Positions 14,869 to 25,017 of a stretch of DNA of 64,000 nucleotides are shown in pieces. The notes under the pieces are model-generated. The model did no database searches and was not told the origin of the DNA. It saw only the letters and a list, made by a program, of their open reading frames with translations. Within the stretch, counting starts at the first letter, position 1; every line of letters starts with the position of its first letter. The position numbers and the translations under genes were made by a program. Source of the stretch: Phorcus lineatus (lineage: Eukaryota > Mollusca > Gastropoda > Trochida > Trochidae); NCBI GenBank assembly GCA_921293015.1, contig OV121091.1:30674839-30738838 (forward strand), read 5' to 3'.

Positions 14869-14945
14869 GGCCGGGATTCGAATCCCCGACCTACATATAC
14901 TGACCAAAGAACGAAAGTGGCAAACACTGCCACAACTTGAAAGCT
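14869..14945 (-). repeat. tRNA-like SINE head fragment
   Basis: Read on the minus strand, 14921-14933 gives 'gtggcagtgtttg', a reasonable A-box. About 40 bases on, 14873-14884 gives 'ggattcgaatcc', a B-box core. The spacing suits an internal RNA polymerase III promoter. The flanks do not fold into a complete tRNA cloverleaf, so a SINE head or tRNA relic is more likely than a working tRNA gene. Confidence 0.45.
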
Positions 14946-15228
14946 TTCGCTTTGCCAAATTAGGAAGCCATTGTTTTTGCAATTTTGCAGTATTTGTTTT
15001 TGTATTTGGTGCGTTCCCTATTATCTGAACAACACTTTTATTGAGATCAAATCATTTATGTTCACTACGAATCTCTGAAGAGCATGATTGAATTTTTTTA
15101 AAAATAGAGCCATGGGCTCTGTAGCTCATCAGACTTTTGATAAAAATAGGTGTTGTGGTTTAGACCATGAGGTCATGGGCAGTGTAGGAAAGATAGCCTG
15201 TCCCAACGTCCGAGTTATTCACAATCAA

Positions 15229-17870
15229 ATAAAAAAGGCCCATTGCCCATTTGGGGTCAAGGGGTCACCGAACCTACAATTCAGAATCCCCATTGTCCAA
15301 GGAGTCTACACACAACTATTAAGCTATCAAGACCTTTTGGAACTGGAGAAGAAGATGAAAGTAGGATTTTAAGGTTTTGACCCCTGTGACCCCATTTGGG
15401 GTCAAGTGGTCACCAAACCTACAATTTAGAATCCCCGTTGGCCAAGGAGTCTACACACACCTTTTCAGCTCTCTGGACCTTTTTGAACTAGGGAAAAAGA
15501 TTAAATTAGGTTTTTTAGGTTTTGACCCCTGTGACCCCATTTGGGGTCATGGGGTCACCAAACCTACAATTTAGAATCCCCGTTGGCCAAGGAGTCTACA
15601 CACACCTTTTCAGCTCTCTAGACCTTTTGGAACTGGAGAAGAAGATGAAATTAGGTTTTTAAGGTTTTGACCCCTGTGACCCCATTTGGCGTCATGGGGT
15701 CACCAAACCTACAATTTAGAATCTCCAGTGCCCAAGGAGTCTACACACAACTATTCAGCTCTGTGGACCTTTTGGAACTGGAGAAGAAGATGAAAATAGG
15801 TTTTTCATGTTTTGACCCCTGTGACCTCATTTGGGGTCATGGGGTCACAAAATCTACAATTTAGAATCTCCAGTGCCCAAGGAGTCTACACACAACTTTT
15901 CAGCTCTCTGGACCTTTTGGAACTAGGGAAAAAGATGAAATTAGTTTTTTTAGGTTTTGACCCCTGTGACCCCATTTGGGGTTATGGGGTCACTAAACAT
16001 ACAATTTAGAATCCCCGTTGGCCAAGGAGTCTACACACACTTTTTCAGCTCTCTAGACCTTTTGGAACTAGGGAAAAAGATTAAATTAGGTTTTTTAGGT
16101 TTTGACCCCTGTGACCCCATTTGGGGTCATGGGGTCACCAAACCTACAATTTAGAATCCCCGTTGGCCAAGGAGTCTACACACACCTTTTCAGCTCTCTG
16201 GACCTTTTGGAACTGGAGAAGAAGATGAAATTAGGTTTTTCAGGTTTTGACCCCTGTGACCCCATTTGGCGTCATGGGGTCACCAAACCTACAATTTAGA
16301 ATCCCCGTTGGCCAAGGAGTCTACACATACCTTTTCAGCTCTCTAGACCTTTTGGAACTAGGGAAAAAGATTAAATTAGGTTTTTTAGGTTTTGACCCCT
16401 GTGACCCCATTTGGCGTCATGGGGTCACCAAACCTACAATTTAGAATCCCCGTTGGCCAAGGAGTCTACACACACCTTTTCAGCTCTCTAGACCTTTTGG
16501 AACTGGAGAAGAAGATGAAATTAGGTTTTTCAGGTTTTGACCCCTGTGACCCCATTTGGGGTCATGGGCTCACCAAACCTACAATTTAGAATCTCCAGTG
16601 CCCAAGGAGTCTACACACAACTATTCAGCTCTCTGGACCTTTTGGAACTGGAGAAGAAGATGAAAATAGGTTTTTCATGTTTTGGACCCTTGTGACCTCA
16701 TTTGGGGTCATGGGGTCACAAAATCTACAATTTAGAATCTCCAGTGCCCAAGGAGTCTACACACAACTTTTCAGCTCTCTGGACCTTTTGGAACTAGGGA
16801 AAAAGATGAAATTAGTTTTTTTAGGTTTTGACCCCTGTGACCCCATTTGGGGTTATGGGGTCACTAAACATACAATTTAGAATCCCCGTTGGCCAAGGAG
16901 TCTACACACACTTTTTCAGCTCTCTAGACCTTTTGGAACTAGGGAAAAAGATTAAATTAGGTTTTTTAGGTTTTGACCCCTGTGACCCCTATTGGGGTCA
17001 TGGGGTCACCAAACCTACAATCTACAATCTCCAGTGCCCAAGGAGTCTACACACAACTTTTCAGCTCTCTGGACCTTTTGGAACTAGGGAAAAAGATGAA
17101 ATTAGTTTTTTTAGGTTTTGACCCCTGTGACCCTATTTGGGGTCATGGGGTCACTAAACCTACAATTTAGAATCCCCGTTGGCCAAGGAGTCTACACACA
17201 CTTTTTCAGCTCTCTAGACCTTTTGGAACTAGGGAAAAAGATTAAATTAGGTTTTTTAGGTTTTGACCCCTGTGACCCCATTTGGCGTCATGGGGTCACC
17301 AAACCTACAATTTAGAATCCCCGTTGGCCAAGGAGTCTACACATACCTTTTCAGCTCTCTAGACCTTTTGGAACTAGGGAAAAAGATTAAATTAGGTTTT
17401 TTAGGTTTTGACCCCTGTGACCCCATTTGGGGTCATGGGGTCACCGAACCTACAATTTAGAATCCCCGTTGGCCAAGGAGTCTACACACACCTTTTCAGC
17501 TCTCTAGACCTTTTGGAACTGGAGAAGAAGATGAAATTAGGTTTTTCAGGTTTTGACCCCTGTGACCCCATTTGGGGTCATGGGCTCACCAAACCTACAA
17601 TTTAGAATCTCCAGTGCCCAAGGAGTCTACACACAACTATTCAGCTCTGTGGACCTTTTGGAACTGGAGAAGAAGATGAAAATAGGTTTTTCATGTTTTG
17701 ACCCCTGTGACCTCATTTGGGGTCATGGGGTCACAAAATCTACAATTTAGAATCTCCAGTGCCCAAGGAGTCTACACACAACTTTTCAGCTCTCTGGACC
17801 TTTTGGAACTGGATAAGAAGATTAAAATAGATTTTTAAGGTTTTGACCCTTGTGACCCCATTTGGGAGTC
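15229..17870 (+). repeat. 145-bp tandem array, about 17-18 units
   Basis: Landmarks such as 'tttgacccctgtgacc' recur every 145 bases (15374, 15519, 15664 and so on to 17843; two intervals are 1 bp longer). Each unit carries a palindrome built of TGACCC and GGGTCA, then 'caatttagaatc', 'caaggagtctacaca' and 'ctggaccttttggaact'. Two main variants exist, one with 'ccccgttggcc' and one with 'ctccagtgccc', and they alternate in blocks. The first unit and the last (running to about 17935) are diverged or partial, as is usual at array edges. Confidence 0.9.
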
Positions 17871-17954
17871 CCGTTGGCCAAGGAGTATGCACATAAAATT
17901 TCAGCTCTCTAGAGTCATTGGTTCTGGAGAAGAAGTCGAAAAAGTGAAAAGTTT

Positions 17955-17993
17955 ACGGACGGATGGACGGACGGATGGACGGATGGACGGACG
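17955..17993 (+). repeat. ACGG/ATGG microsatellite
   Basis: About ten tetranucleotide units (acgg with interspersed atgg) lie directly between the tandem core and the 3' hairpin of the pearl-like element. This is the position where ACGG microsatellites sit in that element class. Confidence 0.85.
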
Positions 17994-18017
17994 CCTTGCC
18001 ATGCCATAAGCCCATCG

Positions 18018-18040
18018 GGTCTTTCAGACCTGATGAGCTA
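18018..18040 (+). other. 3' terminal hairpin of the pearl/HINE-like element
   Basis: The sequence ggtct-ttc-agacc forms a 5-bp stem with a 3-base loop and is followed by 'tgatgagcta', after which the sequence becomes A-rich unique DNA. A short hairpin close to the 3' end is the usual signature of Helitron-class termini. Confidence 0.6.
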
Positions 18041-18295
18041 AAAATTGAATAAACCGTTGTTGTAGATATGTTGAACGGACCATTTTAGTAATATACTCAC
18101 CATTTCTAATTGACACCCTATATTAAAATTATCTCCGGACCGATGAACATGATTAGAACAAAGGTTTCAGTTCGAAAATCATACTATTCTACTTAGAGCC
18201 AGTGTCCAATAGAAAGAAAAGTAACGATAGCGCTAATATGATTCCTATAGGAGACCAGAGCTCTTATTTTACACGAGGTGTTAACAAGCAAGTGA

Positions 18296-18572
18296 TAGAG
18301 TGAGTGAGTGAGTTGGGGTTTAACGTGATTCGAACAAAATTTCAGTCATTCACGTGGATGACAAGCATTCAAAAGAGAGTGGACAGATCAGGGAGAAAGG
18401 GATCGATAGGATGAGGACGGAAAGAAAGGCATAGTGAGAGAAAGCAGGTTTAGAAGGACTCAAATTTGGTCTAGCTTCTATAGCTTGGGTGCCTCTAACA
18501 GGAGCATGAAAGCTCCAGCTGACATACATGTAGCTCTCGGGGTCTTGAACCACGCAAACCACCACACCACAA
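18296..18572 (-). mobile_element. SINE copy with 'ttaaaccccaactcac' tail
   Basis: The reverse complement of this segment aligns along its length with the SINE at 21194-21512. Shared blocks include 'gagctt-catgctcctg', 'acccaagct', 'aaatttgagtccttct', 'ctatgcctttctttccgtc' and 'gatctgtccactctctttt'. It ends in 'cacgttaaaccccaactcactcactcac' (18 bases of body plus a repeat tail). I see no clean target duplication. It is more diverged than the other copy. Confidence 0.7.
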
Positions 18573-19324
18573 ATAAAAACGATTAAAAATGTCTGGTAAA
18601 GCAACCTATCATGGAACAATGTCAATTAAATGTATTTTCTCTTTAAAAGTAAACAAAGATATATTATATTTATCTTTACCGTTTCTAGAGGAAGTTGGAT
18701 TACATCAGGCTCTGTGTATCTGATGTTGCTGTTGCTGTTTGCCACCATTTCCTCGATACTGTCATTAAGCTTCCCGAGAAAACAATTACTTGTAGTTGAT
18801 ATCACAGCTAGAATCGTGTCGGTAATTGCAAAAAATTCGCTTGTACTGGTTGTACTTGTACTTGGCTCCAAAATATTTGCATTTATTGTATATAAAGACA
18901 ATGTCTATTTTGAAAGAGTCAAGTAAAGATTGTAGCACAGTTGATAAAATTTATTCATCATATGTTAAACACAATAAATGGAAAGTAATTGCTATAGATA
19001 TTTTATAATAATTTTCAAGGTGGGTAGCCCTAGTCTGCTTACATATCGATACGGTTTTCCTGCCAAATGAGATTATCATTCCGTGTTCGTTTTTTTCTAA
19101 AACATTAAATAAAAACGGAAGTTCAAAAGAAAGTACACATCCAAATTTGGTTATTAAAGAAAATTGGACACAGTTACGAGCATTTGAAATGTTTAATATT
19201 AACAATTTAACAGTGAACCGTTTTCAAACATTGCAAGGACATGTTGGAGTGTTATGTTCAACACATCACTTCTCCATATCAGTTGGTGTCCACTTTCGGT
19301 ATATTTTGAATTTACATGGACAGA

Positions 19325-19874
19325 TCAGGCGACATTACATTGTATGATTTTCATAAATTGTGGAGTTAGCATCGGGTGTGACCCCATTAAAGTTCGAGCT
19401 GTTCTGTGGTGACTGGAGGACGACGTCTGAGTCGTCTTCCAAAATTTTCCATAGATGCCGTTGAGCGTTGATAAGTCAGGGGAGCGTGATGGCCAAAGAA
19501 AAACCTGGATTTTTTGTCGGTTTAGGAAGTCCATGGTAATCCTGGCGGTATGTAGTCTTGCGATGTCCTGTTGAAACATCATCCCTTCCTGCTCCATATG
19601 TATGAATGTGACCATCACAGGCTTGATCACTATATATCAGGGCTGTAAGGGTCTGACGAAATGTCACCGAATCTGTCTTCGGGTCGCCCCAGATCCCGCC
19701 CGAGATCATGACGCTGCCACCGCTATAAATTGGACATATGCTGCAGCCTGCTGTCTGTATACTCTCACTCTGTCGTCTGCTTGGAACAGGTTGAATCGAA
19801 TTGAAGACAGGTTGTGAGATATAATCAGAACCAAAATGGCGGGAGATGTTAAAGACTATGTCTTCGTGTTTCAT
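19325..19874 (-). pseudogene. Tc1-like transposase relic
   Basis: Two overlapping minus-strand frames carry parts of one Tc1/mariner-family DDE transposase. 19476-19874 contains a GGSVM-x-x-GGIWGD block (catalytic-domain glycine motif). 19325-19630 contains FQQD-x-ARLHTAR and WPSRSPDLS, the second catalytic Asp region and the block that normally precedes the final acid. The two frames must be joined by at least one frameshift, and the expected 'NPIEHLWD' is degraded to 'TLNGIYGK', so the enzyme is dead. No N-terminal helix-turn-helix was found. No terminal repeats are evident. Confidence 0.8.
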
Positions 19875-20474
19875 TATGTTAGTTTAGTTAAAAACATTGA
19901 GCATTATCAATATGGGCTGTAGACAGTGCCTTGAGCATAGTTGCGACATACTATTAATATTCATAATGATATTACACGATATAACTGCTTCAGGAAGTAA
20001 ATTCGTAATGCTTAACACAAAAAGGTTTAACCAGATTATCTTGTGTTATCGTTTAACATTGTAGTGCTCAGTGTTCATTCTAGGATTTAGATGACAAACA
20101 GGGGCCATTGACAATTTTCTGTGGCCATAAATCCGTTCTGCAATAATCATTATCTATATGAATGCTATGTAGAAATGAATTCAAAATGTCTGATGTAATC
20201 TAAGAATAAATATAAATGACAATAACTCACTTTTTGAAATGCTTGAAACTATTTCATTAAACATTTTCCAGTCTCAAGATGATATAATTGTTAACTTCTC
20301 CGTCAATATAAATATAATGAATGGAGATACTCAGACTAATTGTTCACTTTTAACAGATATATTACAGTTCACTCATTGCTGTTTTGTATACAGCATAACT
20401 CATTCCTCTTCCTGAAAATATGAAACAGTCAGTCTAGTCTGAACAACTTTCTGTGTATTGGCAAACTGAAGTCA

Positions 20475-22372
20475 TATGAGTAGAGTGAGGTTCTGATTAG
20501 AGAAACCCCGCTTACAGTCTGCTGTGTGGGTAGGAGCAATGAGTGCCAGTGTGGAAAGCTTGAGGAGATTGGGGAAATCTGCTTTATGGAATTGATGAAT
20601 TTGACTCCAGAGATTTTTGCATTTTATCTCCTAAATTTCTGCAATTGACTATGAGATCTTTCAAAGTCTTCTATTTATTTTTTGTTTCCTCCTTGTCAAT
20701 GATAGGGTCAGCTGTTGCTTCCTGCTGGTTAGGACCATGAGCATAGACATGTTTTTGTTGTTCACCAAAATGATTGATCAAAGTGTCCATCTTTTCGCTG
20801 CCCCATTCATTCACTTCCTCTTTGGTTAAGAAAGACAAAGGTCTGCGTCCAAGGACAGCAAAGGATTATAGGATACCAATGTCTATGACTGGAAATTTAT
20901 CATTCAGTTTCTCTATTAGTTTCTCCAGAAAGCTTGTCTCACTGTTTAAATTTGTCTGTGACCTTTAGAGATGATGTGATTATTTTTTATATAAGCTTTC
21001 CATCAACATCACAAAGTGCTCTTTGAGTTCATCAGTGTAGGTTTTGTGTAATTGTTCAGTGTCACTTGACTTCATTTTCTCAAGATCCCTGATGCACTGC
21101 TTAACTCTAACTTCAACCATTGAAACATCAATATTTTCTTTTTAAAAACAGGGCACAACTCTGTTATGATTGGCAGCACATCCATGAGCATGTTCACCGC
21201 TGAACTCAATACCTTATCGTGGTGTGGTGGTTTGCGTGCTTCAGAGACCCCAAGGGCTATGCCAGCTGGAGCTTACATGCTCCTGGTAGGGACACCCAAG
21301 CTGGACAGGTCGACGGGTAGAAGCCAGACTAAATTTGAGTCCTTCTAAAACCTGTTGTCTATCTCTCACTATGCCTTTCTTTCCGTCTTTTCCCTCATCC
21401 TGTCGATCCCTTTCTCCCTGATCTGTCCACTCTCTTTTGGATGCTTGTCATCCACGTGTTTAATAACTGAAATATTTTTGAAAGCACGTTAAACCCCAAC
21501 TCACTCACTCACCCATGAGCATGTATGTTGTGGAGATGAAGTCAGTGTTCCCTAGTTTCTTTGCAAAGCCCTTAGCTTTAGCATCTTTCTCTGTGCTGAA
21601 CAGTGATATGAGGTTATCAAGAGACCGATACACAGTTTCAATTGCCTTGTAGATAGCAATCCATCTTACTTCATGAACCTCTTTTATCTTCAGTGCTGGG
21701 GCTTCCAGTAGTTCCTGAATATCCTTCAGTTTCTCACACCTGTTTGCTGACCCTTTGAAGAAATAAAATAACTGTTTCCCGATAATCTTTCAGATATGGC
21801 ACTTCACCTGCAGCCTGGGAGCTTACTAAAACAAGGCGATGCACAACACAGTGAAAGTTCAGCATCATTGGATTGCGACGAAGCAGGTGCCCTGTGACAC
21901 CCTCCCAGTCATAGCTTTCGCTCCATCACTTCCAAAACCCATAACTTTGTTCATGGGGATATGTCGTTGATGCAAACAGTCAAATATAGCTTGAGATAAA
22001 CCTGTCACGAACCTGGACAAGTAACCTTCACATTCTGTAGGTAATGAGTGCTAGGTTTGAAAGTGTCTTGGTCAATAAATAAACCAACTTCTTTGTCATG
22101 CCTATGTCGGTACTTTCATTGGCAAGTATACTTACATATGGGGATCTGAAAATCTGACTGTCGATGTCTCTCCTGAATGTAGTGGCTAGAGATTCTAACA
22201 TTTCTTAACTATAAGTGGCATTTTGACCATCTTCTAAAATTTCAAGATTTGGGACTTTCATGTGTGTTAGAAAATTCATTGACGATGCATATTTATGCAG
22301 TGGAATCTTTTCTTTACACAACCAGTATACTGCTTTGAAACATGTGACATGACGATTCTTCATCTGTTGTAT
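20475..22372 (-). pseudogene. hAT/ZNF862-like transposase-derived pseudogene
   Basis: The minus strand encodes, in broken frames, a protein resembling the ZNF862/KIAA1586 group of hAT-type transposases. Visible blocks from N to C: 'MKNRHVTCFKAVYWLCKE', 'SPYVSILANESTDIG' (the usual form is ADESTD), 'MNKVMGFGSDGAKAMTGR', 'GHLLRRNPMMLNFHCV-HRL', and near 20480-20600 a C-terminal 'FPNLLKLSTLALIAPTHTAD' block typical of the hAT dimerisation region. Several stops and frameshifts separate the blocks, and a SINE (21194-21512) interrupts the gene. The intact protein would have been about 550 residues over this span; no terminal inverted repeats were found. Family placement rests on motif memory, so the exact subfamily is uncertain. 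Confidence 0.75.
21194..21512 (+). mobile_element. SINE insertion with 12-bp target duplication
   Basis: The 319-bp insert is flanked by identical 'ccatgagcatgt' at 21182-21193 and 21513-21524, a clear target-site duplication inside the hAT pseudogene. The 3' end is 'gcacgttaaaccccaactc' plus an actc repeat tail. The body matches the minus-strand copy at 18296-18572. An unambiguous tRNA-type A/B-box pair is not obvious at its 5' end. Its 3' tail resembles that of the tRNA-derived SINE at 32027-32329, suggesting both use the same LINE partner. Confidence 0.85.
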
Positions 22373-25017
22373 ATTTACCTGTATTAGCGGTACTCATCGA
22401 CTACTGAGTGTATATTGAAAACATATTTATACTATCCTCAACAATTTATAGTCAGTCAAGTCTAATCATTTTACTGTTCCACATAACCTCCCTTGACCGC
22501 AACAGATTTGTTGAATAAGAAAATGTTGGTATCCAGTGGGTAGTTATCCCTCCTCATTAACCCGTGACATAATGTTCCAACACTCTTCACAGTCACCCTT
22601 GGGAATTTTCATCAGGGAATTCTGTTCTTGTTTGGTAATTATGTTATTTGGGTGTGGGGTAACACGAATTGATAATGTTTGGTATTTGGTACGACATTTC
22701 ATGATTTGAAAGAGTTTATTTAGAAGAAAAGTATAAATTGAACAATTAGGAAACAATACTTTTGACATCTGCTTATATTAGAGATCTAAGGGGCAATACT
22801 GTTTCTTCAATTGGTAGCCATCAGTGTTTCATTGTTTTAAGATATGATTTATTTAAAAGTGGTAATTGATTTCGAACAATTTTCATTTATGGTTATTTCA
22901 ATAGCGTCGTAATTTGGCGTCAAGTTGAATGTTACACTGAGTTTTCTTCTGGTATTTCTCTAAGCTGGATGTGATGTTAACCCGCCAGCATGGCATCCAT
23001 CCGCAGACCCATCATCTGCGGCAACATCCAGAGCTATCAATGCTGTTGTGGACCATAAAGGAACCCGGATCCATTTTTGCTGTGCTCACTAAGGGGAAAC
23101 CTATGGAAATATAACTCGATGGTGGATGGTAGAACTACTCATTGAATGCATTATCAATTCAGACAACATATTGAACAGACAGGATGTTTACAGTGGGCAT
23201 ATATGTTGTAAATAGTTACTCTTTGTTTCATACCCAAGGGTACCAAACTGTTTCAAACTTAAAAACAACTTTGCCTTTATCGAGATGAGCGTGCTGTTTC
23301 GTCAACGCAACATAAATAAATTTATACCTGAAACATAGACAGTACAAATTAATTTGGACAATTCAGGTAATCTCGGAATATCAGGGGTTCAATAAAAGTA
23401 CTTACATAAACACTTTGAAATAGCAGATAATAATATTATATTCTGAATTTTTACTGATTATTTTATTATGACATTGAAGACGGAAAAAAACCGAAAACGA
23501 CAGACGAAGATTGTATTAGTTTGTCAAATTTAATATTAAAACTTGAAAAAATGTTTCCATTATATTGTTGGTTTAACTGTAAAAGTAAAAAAGATTTAGA
23601 ATTTTACTCCATCGATGTAATATGGTTGGATCTAGTTTCACCCTGTCCGTTTTGCCGTCCGTAATTATTTTGTTTCAGAGCAAAATTCCGAAATTGCTCA
23701 TCATTATTTGAGTGGTGCGTTATGATATTTTAAGATTTCTTTATATTGTTTCTTTTGAATTTCGACTCTGTAAATGGAGCAGAACTCCGAAATTGCTTGT
23801 CAAATATTGTTTATTCTTTGCATCAGCATTTGTAGCAAGCAAATGAAGAAGTCCGTTTGATATTCTCAACAGATGCATACCCAATTTGGACTCTGTACAT
23901 GGAAAGCTTTGGTTTCTGACTTTGGAACTGATCATCATATCTTTCTGCAAATTTGCATGTTTGTTTCTTGCTGAAGTTGTACCTTTTAACATTATCAGAA
24001 TTCTGAGAAAAAAAATCTCAGTTTCTAGGGAAACTAGTTGAACAATGACTCTGTACAGGGATACCTTTGTTTTTTTGGGCAGAACCCAACATCTGCTCAA
24101 GATATCTCTCAAACTCTAGTGAAAGGTTTTGGTAGACATTATTATTTTATGATAAAAAGTATGTATGTTACGAATTATGGGGAACCTGGGAAATGTCAAA
24201 CTGATGACTCTTGTTACACATTATATAGGCTTCAATTTTTTTTTATCAGATGCAGGTTCAAAGACATCATAAGATGTTTATAAATCCGAAATTGCCAAGG
24301 GATGACAATTGAATTACCATTACGTTCCAGGGAGCTAATATTTGTATATGTTCAACAAAGGTTTCTAACTATTGAGTACAATGGGATGAGTCCAATAAGT
24401 AGCTTACAAATCACACAAACGAGTTTGATTTGTAATTAGTTCAACTCTAGATTAATGTATATTGGCTATATTACTATTTAAATCTAAAGTGAAATTAACA
24501 GATAGAAAGAAATATATATTTTATTAGACTCGTATCCATACATCAAACCATTCAGATTTGATTTTTAAAAATTCATTGACTTGCAACGAAACAAGCATTT
24601 TTCACACAATACACATTACTCGTTTCATCAAACAAGGATCGATTATCCCACAGCCTTTCACGAATTGGATTGAAGATTAATACTTTTTTATGGAACTTTT
24701 ACTATTAAAACAAATGAACGTGCATGTTCAATGTTCTATTCTAAAGCCGATACTATAGCTCATTCGACTTATTTTAAAACCAAGATTGAGACACATAATG
24801 AGCAAAGCTAATACTGATTTGTATGAATCCACTCTTTCGTCTCGCTTACTCTTGGGAAATATGTTTAGTAACCTATATTTTTTCATTGATGTTGTAATGA
24901 CACCTTTTGTTACTTCAAAAGAGTGCACAAATATTGTCTACTGATAGGGAATGATTGCACAGTGTACGTTTTCTAACACAAGTTGACAGTGCCTTAAATC
25001 ATCAAGGATATTGCAGC
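22373..25017. other. Stretch without a recognised gene
   Basis: No domain or splice-consistent frame is visible. A phrase like 'gactctgtaca' recurs at about 23763, 23890 and 24047, hinting at a degenerate tandem repeat, but the spacing is uneven (roughly 126 and 158 bases). The minus-strand frame 23741-24112 (123 codons) shows no recognisable motif. Confidence 0.35.

Larger units (their letters stand above)
15104..18040 (+). mobile_element. Pearl/HINE-like non-autonomous Helitron-type element with tandem core
   Basis: Parts in order: a 5' end with palindrome 'gagccatgggctc' and then 'tagctcatcag'; a core of about 17-18 direct repeats of 145 bp (about 15229-17870); an ACGG/ATGG microsatellite (17955-17993); then a 3' hairpin (ggtct-ttc-agacc, 18018-18030) and terminal 'tgatgagcta'. 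The end 'ctgatgagcta' is the inverse of 'tagctcatcag' near the start, giving subterminal inverted repeats. This architecture (core tandem repeats, ACGG microsatellite, 3' hairpin) is that of the pearl elements of bivalves and related Helentron-associated elements; that comparison is from family knowledge. There is no Rep/helicase, so it is non-autonomous. The 65-residue open frames in the core are an artefact: 145 is not a multiple of 3, so the frame shifts every unit. Confidence 0.7.

Noticed and set aside
14869..14945. A working tRNA gene
   Set aside because: Only box-like motifs are present. The acceptor and anticodon stems do not form, so I list it as a SINE-like fragment.
15377..17750. 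A ladder of 65-codon frames beginning MTPVTPFGVMGS, looking like a repeated protein family
   Set aside because: They arise from a 145-bp tandem repeat. The unit is not a multiple of three, so the frame ends after about one and a third units each time. No splice sites or start context support translation.
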